A stretch of 64,000 bases of DNA from Tenrec ecaudatus. Its lineage: Eukaryota > Chordata > Mammalia > Afrosoricida > Tenrecidae. The DNA lies in NCBI RefSeq assembly GCF_050624435.1, contig NC_134537.1:119277586-119341585 (forward strand), written 5' to 3'. How positions within the stretch are numbered: the stretch's first letter is position 1; every line of letters begins with the position of its first letter. The notes beneath the pieces were generated by a model. The model did no database searches. It had not been told where the DNA came from and saw only the letters and a program-made list of their open reading frames with translations. A program made the position numbers and the translations under genes. This document shows positions 34,861 through 45,989 of the stretch, piece by piece.

Positions 34861-35249
34861 GAAGCATGAATCTTAGTTCAGAAGAAGTAGGAAGCATAAA
34901 GCACATAGACAGCAAAAACATGGTATCTGATGGTGGAGATAGAAGAATCTATAAGCCTAAGAACATTAAGCATTTCTGGCCACTGGAAACTGAAATAAAG
35001 AACTTCTACCAAGAGCTAGACCCTTTTTGCAGATTTCTACCCTCCCAATCTGGGGAAATATATTTTTGTTCTTCAGAGCTACTCAACTTCGATATTTCTG
35101 TTAAAACACCACTAAAAAACCTAAAATCTTTCCTTTTAGTGACCTTCTTTTCTTCTTTGGATACTTTCCCACTGCTCATAAAGTCTTTAGTGTTTGGGGC
35201 AGAAAATCTGTTTTTTGAGACATCCTCAAGTTTGATACACTTGAGGTCA
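34861..35249. other. AT-rich sequence, nothing recognised
   Basis: A 151-codon frame (34866-35321) runs over it and into antisense RTE. It has no recognisable motif and is probably chance. Confidence 0.45.
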
Positions 35250-36190
35250 CATTTTGGGTCTCATGAACTTGTTTATGTAACTGGTGTTGATCTCCAGAGT
35301 CAGACTGTGGTCTTATTTTAACTGCTGATATTGATCTTCTCCACTGTTTCTTCCCTCAAATGAGGTCACTTTTATATCTGTGTATTCCATCTGAAGAAGT
35401 CCATGCATAGAATCCCTGTGTTGTTGAAAGAGTCTTTGCTCTGAGGAAATTGTTGCTCAATTCTATCATGTGGTCTCTCGCTTCCTTTCTATCACTAAGA
35501 CATTACTTTTAAACTACTGTTGCTTCCTCATTGTTTCCAGCTTTTACATCCCAGAACAGGTGAATACTGCATGGTTTAAAATAAGGAAAGTTTGCGTCAG
35601 GGTTGTATCCTCTCACCATACTTATTCAGTCTGTGTGCTGAGCAAATCATCCGAGACTCTGGAATACAGCAAGAAGAAAATAGCATCAGGATTAGAGGAA
35701 GGCAAATGAACAGCCTGTGGGATGAGGCTGGCCAAAAGTGAAAAGTTCTTGAAGCACTTACTAACGGAGATAAAGGATTGCACCGTTCAGTATGGATTGC
35801 TACTTCTGAAGAAGTAGACCAAGGAAGAACTGATGCATTTAAGTTGGGGTGCTAGTGAAGAACATGCTGAAAATACAGAACTGCCAAAGGACAAACAAGT
35901 CCTCCTAGGAAACTGTATGGCCAGAGTGCTCCTTTGAAGCAAGGGTGGTTAGATTTCACCTTACACACTTTGGACATGTTATCAGGACACACCGGTTCCT
36001 GGAGAAGGGCAGCACGATTGATAGAGTAGAGGGGCAGTGAAAGAGAGGAAGGTTTTCATCAGGATGTACTGATAGTGGCTGCAACACTAGAGAGCATAGG
36101 ATTAATTGTGAGGACAATCAATGTTTTTTTTATGTGGTGCATGGTGTCACATTGGTAGGAACCCACTCAATGGCACCTACCAACAATAAC
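35250..36190. mobile_element. RTE-type LINE with 5' inversion (copy B)
   Basis: 35250-35553 is the complement of the endonuclease interval, aligning with 33680-33950 of copy A: TTTTACATCCCA is the complement of tgggatgtaaaa, and AAAGAGTCTTTGCTCTGAGG also fits. From 35555 the RTE continues in the sense direction with the RT (TGCATGGTTTAAAATAAGGA), through TTTGGACATGTTATCAGGAC, and the tail CAATGGCACCTACCAACAAT at 36168. The inverted-plus-sense structure resembles the twin-priming 5' inversions known from L1. Confidence 0.65.
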
Positions 36191-36389
36191 AAAAAACGAA
36201 ATTGCCCCTTCCTGATTTTATACTGTACAAGATCTTAATTACACAAAGCCACTATTTGTGATCTCTGCCCTATGCAGAATGTTACATTGTAGGCCAGGAG
36301 CTCAGAATCGTTATATGACAATGAAAGATTAGTTCTAAGAAAAGTACTGATTGAAAACATTTCCTGATGACTAATTCCCTATGCCCCTA

Positions 36390-37195
36390 CTCATCTGTCA
36401 GCTCACGTGCTGTCATGGGGTATATGTATGCTGCTGTGAATCCCAGAGCTCTGTCACCAGTATTTCAAACACCAACAGGATCTATCATGATGGATAGATT
36501 TTAGATGGATGAGGAAGAATGGCTTAATGATCTACTTCTTGAAACCAAAACAAAAAATATGCCAAGGACAGCATTATGCATCACAGTGGACCATTGTCTG
36601 GGATAGTGCAGGAAATGAGTCCCCCAGGAGGAAAGAAGCTCAGAGTGCAACAACAAAAGTGCCTCTGAAACATACAGGTGATTCTTGATGATGCTGATGC
36701 AATGAAGTTTTGGTGACCTTAGCTTGCTGAAGTGTCACTACTAAAAATGAGAAAAAGCCACTACAAACATTCATTAAATGTCTGCGTGGGAAATGTGCAA
36801 AGTGTGAATCTAGGAAAATTGGAAGCCATTAAAAATGCAATGAAACACATAAAGTATAATGCTGTCTGTAGGCACAGTTAGATGACATTGACTGGAATTG
36901 ACCTTTTTGCCAAACTACCAAACGATAGCTCATTTACATTCTAGAAAGGACCAATTCAGAGGAATGGTGTAGCATTCACTGCAAAATGAACACTTCAAAA
37001 CCTGCTCTGAAGTCAACACTGTCAGTTATAGCACAGCCGCACACATACAAGGAAGACCCATTGTTCTTAAGATTATTCTGGACATTTCTCACAATGAAAA
37101 AATGTATAACCTTGAGTTGCAATATTGAATGATTCTATGTGTCAAATATTAAAATTCACAAGGAATAAATACCAAAAACAATAAAGTCAATGTTC
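36390..37195 (+). mobile_element. RTE-type LINE, 5' region (copy C), internally deleted
   Basis: Starts with the RTE 5' UTR (GCTGCTGTGAATCCCAGAGC, ATTTCAAACACCAACAGGAT). Then TCTAGGAAAATTGGAAGCCA and endonuclease remnants, then GAGTTGCAATATTGAATGAT (37115), which belongs between endonuclease and RT. Stops throughout. Confidence 0.65.
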
Positions 37196-37609
37196 AACCA
37201 TTGCAGCAGGTGGCAAGGACTAATAGCACCAAAGGATGAAGTCCTTCAAATCTGAGGTCCAAGCTAAACAAGCAGGTTGTCTACATTTGGCACAATTCCA
37301 ATGACACATGTACGCTGTTTCCTCGGTCCTCACAGTAAAAATAAGGGCTTTTGATGTAAAGGGCTTGGTTGACAGGAGAGTGGACCTACAGTGGGACCCA
37401 CATTGAGGATTCTATTGTATAAATCTGCAGTTTCAGAAAACCTCCAAAGATGGAAGAGATGGAACTGGCTCCGTGGCCGTGGTTTTGGCTTGGAGGTTTA
37501 TTGGGCCAGGCTCCTTTGCGCATACGCTCTAAAACTCGTGTTACTATCGAACACTAGTGGGTCCTTTACTGCTGCTGAGCAGACTCTAACTCATAGCTCT
37601 TCTTTAGGA

Positions 37610-37745
37610 CAAGCCAGAATCGCAAGCTGCTCCACTAGAGACGTCTACTTTTGGAAAGATTTACAGACTTGGACATCTTATGGAGCAGTTTTACTGGGCC
37701 CTTTAAGGGTCACTATGAGGCAGAGTCAAGTAGAACACAGTGTGA
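37610..37745 (+). repeat. AfroSINE 3' part, plus strand
   Basis: AGGACAAGCCAGAATCGCAA at the left, TATGGAGCAGTTTTACTGGG, AAGGGTCACTATGAGGCAGA. The 132-codon frame here is spurious. Confidence 0.65.
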
Positions 37746-38157
37746 ATATTTATGAGAGAAGAACACTGGTTTGTTTCTCTCGTGGATAACCTCTAAATTG
37801 ACCTTTCTACTAACTGGCAGCCCTTAGTCACTGTGAAGCAACAGAATTGTTTTAGGACATCTTGTAGTCATGTTACATACTCTTGATCTCATCGCACCAA
37901 GGACAATGGTGAGAATTATTGGAAGTAGTAACCAATATTTAGAATTAAACTCCTTTTCAAGTGTGGAAGGTGGATAAATTCTGTCTATTAATCTCCAGGG
38001 AATGTTTCAGAGAGAAAAAAGCTCTAAAGGGAAAAATAAGTTGAAATTCACTAGCTTGTTTAGTTACATTAATTCGGTGTCAGTGAAGTAAGGCTCTTTT
38101 AGATTCTGTTTGAGCTGGAACCATTCTAGGACTTAAAGTGACAACTTCAGAGATGAA
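37746..38157. other. No recognised element
   Basis: Unique-looking AT-rich DNA without ORF or repeat signature. Confidence 0.5.
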
Positions 38158-38220
38158 TTGTTGTGGTGGTTGCTAGGTACCTTCATGTCAATTCTGATTC
38201 ATAGCAATCTGATGCAAAAC
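38158..38220 (-). repeat. AfroSINE/RTE tail fragment, minus strand
   Basis: GTTGTGGTGGTTGCTAGGTA, CTTCATGTCAATTCTGATTC: complement of the shared SINE/RTE tail. Directly followed by the LTR at 38221, suggesting interruption. Confidence 0.6.
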
Positions 38221-38709
38221 TGTGGCTGTTACATAATCTGTCAACTTGCAACAGGGTGGAGTCTAGCCTGTCAATCACATTGCACCTTGATGACCTGATT
38301 TGGAGATGCCATGGAGATAGATAGCTCACTGGAGGCCAAATCAAAATACACTCTCTGCTTTGTTTTCCTGCTGATAAGACACATGGAGCTACGCTAGACC
38401 CCTGGAGTTGGAGGACCCAAATAGAGACTCCTACAAGCACCTAGATGCGTCTACTACCACTGAATACAGAAGACTTCCCATCCACTGGGATGTGGTCTTC
38501 CTACATTTGGCATCATTGCATATTTTGTATGAGTCTGAAGAGGAATTTATAGATTGGTATCAGACATATGGACTAATATCGGACTTATGGACTTGATCTG
38601 GATTGAACTGGGATGTTTTCTCAAAATACAATTGCCCTTTTATATAAAGCTCTTTCTTATACACATCTGAATGTCTGTGAATTTGATTCTCTAGTCACCC
38701 AGACGAACA
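38221..38709 (-). mobile_element. ERVL-type LTR, tenrec family copy 3, minus strand
   Basis: Left edge TGTGGCTGTTACATAATCTG is the complement of the 3' end, and right edge CACCCAGACGAACA the complement of the start. Internal matches to copy 1 on the complement: CAAAATACAATTGCCC, CATATGGACTAATATC, GAAGAGGAATTTATAGA. A solo LTR, about 490 bp. Confidence 0.75.
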
Positions 38710-38714
38710 TAACA

Positions 38715-39640
38715 ACGGAAAGAACCACTGTCCGTCCTGTGCCATCCTTACAGCTGTTCCTATGCCTGAGTCCATTGTTACAGCCACCGCATCAGTGCAC
38801 CTCGTTGAGACCCTTCTTATTTTTTGCTGCCCCTCCATTTTACCAAGAATGGTGTCCTTCTCCTGGGACTAGTCTCTCCTGATAACATGTCCCAAGTATG
38901 TAAGACAACGTTTCACCATCCTTACCACCAAGAACCACTCTGGCCAAACTGTTTCCAAAACAAATGTATTTTTCCCTTTGATTATACTCTTAAAAGTCTT
39001 CTACTGCACTACAATTCAGTTGCGTCCATTCGTCTTCAGTCTTCCTCATTCAGTGCCAACTTTCATGTGCCTATGAAGCAACTAACACCACCATGGCTTG
39101 GGTCAGGTACAGAATTGTCACCAAAGTCACATTCTTGCTTTTCGATACTCTAAAGAGCTTTGTGCGGTGGATCTACCTGATGAAACGTGTTTGTGGATCT
39201 CTTGACTGCTGCTTTCATGAGCATTGAATGTGGATCCAAGGAGAGATGAAATCCTTGACAACTTCAGACTTTTCTGTATTTATCATGATTTTATCTATTG
39301 GTCCAGTTGTGAGGATTTTGGTCTTCTTGACACTGAGTTGTAATCCATACTGGAAGCTCCCATTCTTGATATTCATTAGCAAGTGCTTCAAACCCTCCTC
39401 ACTTTCAACAAGCTAGGCTGTGTTAGTTGCATATCACAGGTTGATAACAAGCCTTCTGCCAATCCTGATGCCACATTCTTCATATAACCCAGTTTCTCGG
39501 CTTATTTTCTCAGCATTCAGGTGGAATAAGTATAGTGAGAGCACACAAACCTGGTGTTCACCGTTCCTGACTTTGAACCAGCCAGTAGTCCCTTGTTCTG
39601 TTCTTATAGATATGAACATGAAACTGGAAATGGGTGAAAG
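38715..39640 (-). mobile_element. RTE-type LINE, antisense: tail and RT region
   Basis: About 930 bp complementary to the RTE RT and tail: TACCAAGAATGGTGTCCTTC, CTCCTGATAACATGTCCCAA, CACCACCATGGCTTGGGTCA, ATTGGTCCAGTTGTGAGGAT and AACCAGCCAGTAGTCCC. Order is collinear with 20600-21412. The longest antisense copy in the window. Confidence 0.75.
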
Positions 39641-39649
39641 GGTAGTGTA

Positions 39650-40110
39650 ACCAAGCTACAGCAGAAGTCTACCACCTCGAGTGGGCACGTTAACTCAGTG
39701 AGCGATGCATGCAGAACAACATGCAGACAAAGAGGAAGACCCTTTGAGCCTTCAAAGAACAGGCATAACAATTCATAACCATTCTAGAACACTGTTTTAA
39801 ACTGGTGAAGTAAGTATGTGACCTTTTTTAAATGGGTGCAGACTGATGTCAGGAAACACTATTATGTATACACAGAAAACTTATGTTACTGCCAAACACT
39901 CTGCCAATTTTTACATTGTATGAGTGTATAGCATATGTACATACTATATACTTTATAAATATTGTTGATAAGAGCATTGCTCACTTAGCAATGAAAGAAC
40001 CAATAATATTACTTATTTTCTAGGTTATGCGCCAGAAACTAATATTTCTTAGACTATCACTAACTATGGATTATCCCAAAGTGCTTTAGAAATAACTTGA
40101 ATGTTTAGAT
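39650..40110. other. No recognised element
   Basis: AT-rich unique DNA. CAGACAAAGAGGAAGACCCT at about 39725 may be a stray RTE fragment. Confidence 0.4.
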
Positions 40111-40114
40111 GATC

Positions 40115-40245
40115 AAAGACTGAAAGAGAAGAAGAAGAATTAGAGAAAGGAGAAGAAGATAAAAAGGAAGTAAGAGAGGGAAAAAGAAAGGAAGGAAAGA
40201 GGGAGGAAACAACAAAGATGCAAAGAAAAAAACTTAGGAGCAGGT
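40115..40245 (+). repeat. Polypurine (GAA/GGAA-rich) tract
   Basis: About 125 bases almost purely A and G with few pyrimidines, e.g. AGAGAAGAAGAAGAATTAG, AAAGAAAGGAAGGAAAGAGG. Probably a decayed microsatellite; such tracts can form triplex DNA. Confidence 0.8.
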
Positions 40246-40249
40246 GGAA

Positions 40250-41195
40250 AAATGTTTAAGAATGATGTTTAAAAATAGTACTCATACATTAATAACAGTC
40301 AGGATATATTCCTGAGTATGATTCATATGTTACCTATATTTTATATGCACACTGATGAAAATCTTCCAAAGTTACAAAGCCATTAATCTGTGTTCTGTCA
40401 ATGAAGGAAATAGTGGCCCCAGTCAGTATCACTGGACCAGGATCATCATGCTCCTCACTCAGAATCTCTCAGAAGCATGCTGGAAATTCAAGTTATATTT
40501 CATCAGAGGCTGAAAGGAGACAAATAAAAGATTGCCAAGAGTAGTAATTGGATTTTTCTTAATGACAGCGTAATGGATGCCCAGAACATCGTAGATTGCT
40601 TGGCACAGGGTTACTCACGGGCTAAATTACAACTGAAGACGTGTCGCCAAATTAGTAGCACAAAACTGTGCTGATTCACCCCTTCCCTCACTTGCAGCCT
40701 TCTCTTTTTCTGTTTTTGACAGATACTTAATTAGGAACTGTGCACAGAAATACATCTTTATAAACACTTGTGAATACAAGTAATTTCAGGATTTTGAGTA
40801 ATACCAAAATAAGTTTGTTAGATTCAATAAAAAGGCATCTTGAAAATATTAAACTCTTTTGGACATGATTGAGAATTGCAATCACATGCTGTCTATTAAA
40901 TTTTCTATTTGAAATACTTCTATTGATACATATAGATCCCTGATGTAGAATTTTCCTCAGAAATAATTTCTAACTATCCCGCATATATTCCATATAGAAA
41001 ATAAATGTCATTTGTTCCCTTTTTAGTTTCTGAATTGCAAGTCTAATTTGATAAGCAACAAAATTTTCATATATATTAATGTTATATTTGTTACTTGTAT
41101 GTGAAGCAAATAATATTTTAATATTTATTAAAAGACAATAAGTTTAAAATACAATAGTGTCAGTAGGCTGACCTATTGTAATGCAGATGTCTCTG
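40250..41195. other. No recognised element
   Basis: AT-rich unique DNA; no ORF or repeat signature. Confidence 0.5.
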
Positions 41196-41203
41196 TGTTT
41201 GGG

Positions 41204-41286
41204 GTATATATGGTAAAGCATATGTGTGTGTGTTAGGGTATATATGGTAAAGCTTATGTGTGTGTGTTAGGGTATATATGGCAAAC
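41204..41286. repeat. Tandem repeat, 34-bp unit, ~2.5 copies
   Basis: GTATATATGGTAAAGCNTAT followed by GTGTGTGTGTTAGG repeats with starts at 41204, 41238 and 41272, i.e. an exact 34-base period with near-identical units. A GT microsatellite lies inside each unit. Confidence 0.85.
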
Positions 41287-41690
41287 CAAAAAAAAAGCCA
41301 TCATCAGAGTATGCTCAAGGTCCCTGTGAGATTCCTGGAGGCACCAGAGGCTATAACACTGAGACGGGAGACAGAGTAGAGGAGCCTCACCAAGACCATG
41401 AGGCAGAGCATGAGATTACTCCAAGAGAGTGAACCAAGGTAGAGGAGGAACTCGAGGACCCTGAGGAGGATGATAGACAGGCTTCCTGGCCCATGGAATG
41501 AAACAGAAGACAAGGGACTACATGACTGAGAGGCAACGGATTCAAGAGGGACATGCCTTGACTCTCTCTGTGTGTATCTGTATATCTACATTTATAGACG
41601 TTTGTGTTTTTAGAAATAAGTTTGTTACAAACTTTGGTCTAAGGAAAAGGAACTGATGTTATCAAATATTGACAAGAACTATTCCAAGCA
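41287..41690. other. No recognised element
   Basis: Purine-rich in the first half (e.g. CAGAGTAGAGGAGCCTCACC). It may be LINE 3' UTR-like, but I cannot place it. No gene. Confidence 0.35.
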
Positions 41691-41694
41691 CACA

Positions 41695-41898
41695 CCAAGC
41701 TCAAAAACCAACTCACTGTCATCTAGTAGACCCCTCCTAGTGCGCTTCTAGGACAGGGAAGAAGCAAGTTTCCAAGGCCGTGTCTCTTTCAAGGCTTCAT
41801 GCTCCTCACCCTGAGCGGGTGCTGGTTTCCGTGGCTCAACCTGTGCTTAGCAGCTCAATCCACAGTCCATTAGGACACCAGGGCCCCTCCCTAAACAC
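41695..41898 (-). repeat. AfroSINE, minus strand
   Basis: Left CAACTCACTGTCATCTAGTA is the tail complement; right ATTAGGACACCAGGGCCCCT is the head complement. Nearly full length. Confidence 0.75.
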
Positions 41899-41899
41899 T

Positions 41900-42575
41900 A
41901 TACCGATAACTATATAGGTTTTGAGAATGCCTAATAGGTAAAAGAGAAAAAAAAGTGGTTGGAAAATATTTAAATATTGACTTAAGCATACATTTTAAAC
42001 AAATAGCTAAAAGGTAATTAAAATAATGTTGGAATTCTGATAGTGACAGACTTCTCTTTGGACACATGTAGGAGAATAGTAGAAATGGGATATGGCAAAC
42101 ACAATAGTTACATGCAAACACAGAACATTTATTTATCAAGGGGAACCTACATTGTTCTACACAGTTCCTGTAGCACTCACAGAGTGGGCACACGGCTTAG
42201 GTTTGGTTAAACAAAGCTCCACAACCCGTTCTTTCTCTGCAGTGCTCAATTCGGAGTAAGATACATGATTCAAATGGAAACAATATTCTTCTAAGATATG
42301 GCATTTGTATTTGAATGCCATTGACTATTTTTCTTTGTGAGTTTTAATAGCCTGTCAGATGCCAATTTACCCACCAAATGTAAAGCACCTATTTACATTA
42401 AATTCAATGAAAGTTGTAATGCCAGACATTGCAGCGAAGGAGTTTTCACTCTCATTAACCTTCTTTGATACATAGGATTTAATTACACTACAAATCAGAT
42501 GTATGCCTAGACACTGAGCTGATTAGTGAAATTTTCCCCTAACATCGTAGGAGATGAGTTTATGGTGACCGCTAG
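41900..42575. other. No recognised element
   Basis: AT-rich; the 100-codon minus-strand frame 41891-42193 has no recognisable motif and is probably chance. Confidence 0.5.
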
Positions 42576-42579
42576 GTAA

Positions 42580-42745
42580 CTGGCCCTCTGTAGTTGAGTT
42601 TATGCCTATTGATCATGACCTTATAGGCCAGAGTCGAACTACTCCTTAGTGTTTCTGGGACTAAATCTTTCTAGGCGGAATATGCATTCTCCTTTCTCAT
42701 GTGGAGTCGTAGCTGGTGCTTTTGACCCTGGAGGTTATAAGAGCG
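42580..42745 (-). repeat. AfroSINE, minus strand
   Basis: TTGAGTTTATGCCTATTGAT (tail complement, degraded), CCAGAGTCGAACTACTCCTT, GCTGGTGCTTTTGACCCTGG. Confidence 0.65.
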
Positions 42746-42749
42746 ACAC

Positions 42750-43425
42750 TTGCGGCTCCTTGACTTTATGCTGCATAAAATCGAGAGCGCTGTCTTGATT
42801 GCTTGTGTTGAGATGAAGAATCTTGTAGTAGTGTGAACTCTGGAGTTGAAACCGGAAGATGGGATTGTAAACTGTGGCTGTAAATTATGTGACTGTGAGT
42901 GATGGGTATTTCAATCTAAGCTGAAATACTTGAGTTATTTAACTCTGGCTTCCTTCATTGTTAAATACTGATAACTATTCCTTTGTGTAAGTTCTTAGAA
43001 AGCCCTGAAGGACAATGTATATGGAGGATTATATTAATGTAGAATTAATTAAATTCCAAAGGGATATAAATTAATATCTAGGGTAGTTAGAACTTGCACT
43101 GTCTTACATTGCTGCAAATACTTACCCACATTTACACCTAAACATCAGAGATCTTTTTGTCAAAATTTAATCAGTGGAATAGACCACATCTTTGCATTTG
43201 CAAGGGTAAATTTGCATTTACACTTAAAAATGTTGATTGGATATATAATTTCAAAAGCTTTTTCCCCTCTCTTTCTATCAGAATGATTGATCACAAGCTT
43301 GAAAAAAGGACTGTTCTGTTTAATTTCCAATATTTTGGGGTGATAAATAAGCTGCTGAAATTTGTAGAAGAAAATTTTGGGGGTGGTTAAATATCTTCTA
43401 TGAATTGTAAGACCACTTCAGTGAA
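42750..43425. other. No recognised element
   Basis: AT-rich unique DNA. Frame 43157-43390 (77 aa) shows nothing familiar. Confidence 0.5.
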
Positions 43426-43429
43426 TTAT

Positions 43430-43695
43430 GGCTCTGTATTGTATTACTTTGGACACGTTTTCAGGAAAGACAAGTCCCTGGAGAAACACATCATGCTTGG
43501 TAATGTAGAGGAGCTGTGAAAAAGAGGGAGGCCTTTCATAAGATGGATCGACACATGGCTGCAATAATGAGCGCAAACGGGAGAACAATTGTGAGGAGAG
43601 CGCAGGACCAGGCAGGGTTTCCTTCTGCTGTCCACAGGGTGGCTGTGAGTCAGAATGGATTCAATGGCACCTATAAGGTAGCTAAAACACAACTG
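43430..43695 (+). mobile_element. RTE-type LINE 3' end, plus strand
   Basis: TTGGACACGTTTTCAGGAAA, CCCTGGAGAAACACATCATG, AAGATGGATCGACACATGGC, TGGCTGTGAGTCAGAATGGA, and CAATGGCACCTATAAGGTAG as the tail. One of the best-preserved RTE tails here. Confidence 0.8.
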
Positions 43696-44009
43696 CATTA
43701 TTAATAGCTTCACCTCCTTGTGGATTGTTGAACATGCGTATGTGTGCTTGCATTATGCATGCAGGAATGTAACAAATGAAATAGCTGTAGTATTCTTTAT
43801 ATTTAATAATTTCATTACTAGAACATATTGGTTAATTTAGCCTTATTGAACAATTTAAATATATTGACATTAGACTAGAAGTGGTAGCTCAGATTTTCAT
43901 TAAGAATTCAGGTTCCAACATTGTGTAGGAGTGATGAATGGATTAATAAGCATATCTGGAGTTCTTTTGATGACAAATCATGGGTCCAGATTTCTTCCTG
44001 TCATTAAAA

Positions 44010-44215
44010 CAAACAAACAAACAAACCCCAGATCAACCAATGCACTAGGATCAATTCTTTTTTATCACAGGGTAGAACTGCCACATAACATTCCCAAGAC
44101 TGTAGTCCTGTGGGGATTGGACTCCCACATCTTTCTCTTGTGAGCCAGCTGGTGGATTTGAACCACCAACATTTTGGCTAGCAGCTGAGTACTTAAACAC
44201 TGCACTACAAAAGCT
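44010..44215 (-). repeat. AfroSINE, minus strand, with (CAAA)n tail
   Basis: Preceded by AAACAAACAAACAAACAAAC at 44008. ATCACAGGGTAGAACTGCCA, GGTGGATTTGAACCACCAAC, and GCTAGCAGCTGAGTACTTAA follow in SINE order. Confidence 0.75.
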
Positions 44216-44219
44216 TATT

Positions 44220-45635
44220 TGCCTGTTATCAAGACCCTGAAATCAGAACTGTCTATTTCATTTCCGCCGGCCTATAAAATGGACAGCTGTGCTACCTAAG
44301 TTCAGTGATCCAGAACTTAAATAGTGCCAAAGCTGAAACCATGTCTCTAAGATCGGTGGTCCTGTCAGAAAGGCCTAAGTTGACCGTACCTTGAAATGAA
44401 TTCACCTTACTTTTAAAGACAGAGGGGAGATGTTGATATAGGAATCATACATGGGTGATATGTTTGAGGATGGAGCTATCTTTATTCCGATTTCAGTTTT
44501 TAATGGGTACCCATGTAATACCTTTAACAATTTTCTTCTCTGGCTTTGTATTTTAACAAGTGGAATTATGTTCAATACATGTTGAGGGCTTATCTAATTG
44601 GATCAAAGGTAATCTGATTTTAGTTCCTGGGTGAGCAGATTCGTGTAAGAGGAATCTACTGCCTAGATTCAATTTTTCACAATGGGTTCTAGCTTTGTGC
44701 AGCATCAGATAGACTGTCAAGGCCGAGAGCACTTTCTCACCACTCACAATATCAGCACCTGCTAAGTTACATCTGGTTTGTGTACTAGCTCTGTGATCCA
44801 TGATCAGGTCATCAAGATCCAAGTCCAGCGAGTTACGCAATCTTTCAGGGCATCGACACAGGTGGAAAATGTGACCATTTAAATAGGTCATTTAAAGATG
44901 AGTTTAAAAGCTATTTCTTCTGCTATATACACAATTCTGTAAAAGTTTTGTTTTTAATTTTTTCAAATCAATTACTGAAATAAATTATTTCTGATGTTCA
45001 ATTTTCCCCATCAATATAAAAAGGGAAATAAGATTTTAATATCCAAGAAAATGATTTCATATAAACGTAGACCTAATGTAGATTTTTATTTAAACATATC
45101 TGAGAAAATTATTTTAATGCAGTTGTACATACTTATAAAACCAAAAATATAAGTTTTGGAATTATGCTTTCAATGATGCAGGATAAGACATGGGCTTGTA
45201 TCTCAGAAATTATACATCCTTTAAAAACGATTTTTAGACTTGGCTTAAATGAATACATTTCATTAAAAATAGACTATATTCTAGTTTGAGACTCTAATTA
45301 GAAAGGATTGAATAAAACCTTCCACTCAATAAAATTTAAATTGCTGTTTGGCATGGTTGTATTAGTATTATTGAAGAGTTATTTCTTTTTTCTTTATATA
45401 TATATTATTTTAGATTAATACTATAATGACTTTAGGAAACTTATCTAAAAAATCCATAGATTCACTTTTCCAATTACTTAAAATGCACTAAAATAAAGTT
45501 CAATTTTGTTATGTGCATAGATTATCAATGATCAAATAAATATAAGATTATAACAATAGGATATATTATTGGTAATGTTCTGACAATAATTTAACTCTGT
45601 GTTCTCTCTGACCATCTCTGAAACTGGTGAATTCA
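44220..45635. other. No recognised element
   Basis: A 112-codon minus-strand frame (44553-44891) lies in a less AT-rich patch. I do not recognise its peptide, and it may be decayed transposon coding sequence or chance. The remainder is strongly AT-rich. Confidence 0.4.
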
Positions 45636-45639
45636 GTAT

Positions 45640-45725
45640 AAGAGTCCTATCCTATCAGGGGCACTATGAGGTGAATCCACTCAAGAGCCGTGAGGTTTGT
45701 TTATTTTTTGTTGTTGCTTGTTTCT
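45640..45725 (+). repeat. AfroSINE tail, plus strand
   Basis: GTCCTATCCTATCAGGGGCA, CTATGAGGTGAATCCACTCA then a GTTTGTTT/TTGTTG stretch. Confidence 0.6.
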
Positions 45726-45989
45726 TTGTTTTGAGAGCTAAAACCATTGTTTTTGCACTTATGATCATTTTGGGGAGAAACAAATTAGTTTTATTAAATA
45801 TCACCTTACTATTTAATCAAATATGAAATGCTAATATTCTCTGTATGTGGTGTGTGGGTGTGCACTTGTGTTTCTTTTGGCGTAGAAACTTCACTGCAGT
45901 GACTTCCATGGCTATGTTTTCTAGGTCTTTGTAATTCCTACCAAATGACAGGGTTGAACTATGTGCATGTGAGGGATCCGTGGCTTGTT

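Noticed and set aside
41204-41286. CRISPR array
   Set aside because: Contiguous 34-bp tandem units without spacers, in mammalian DNA.
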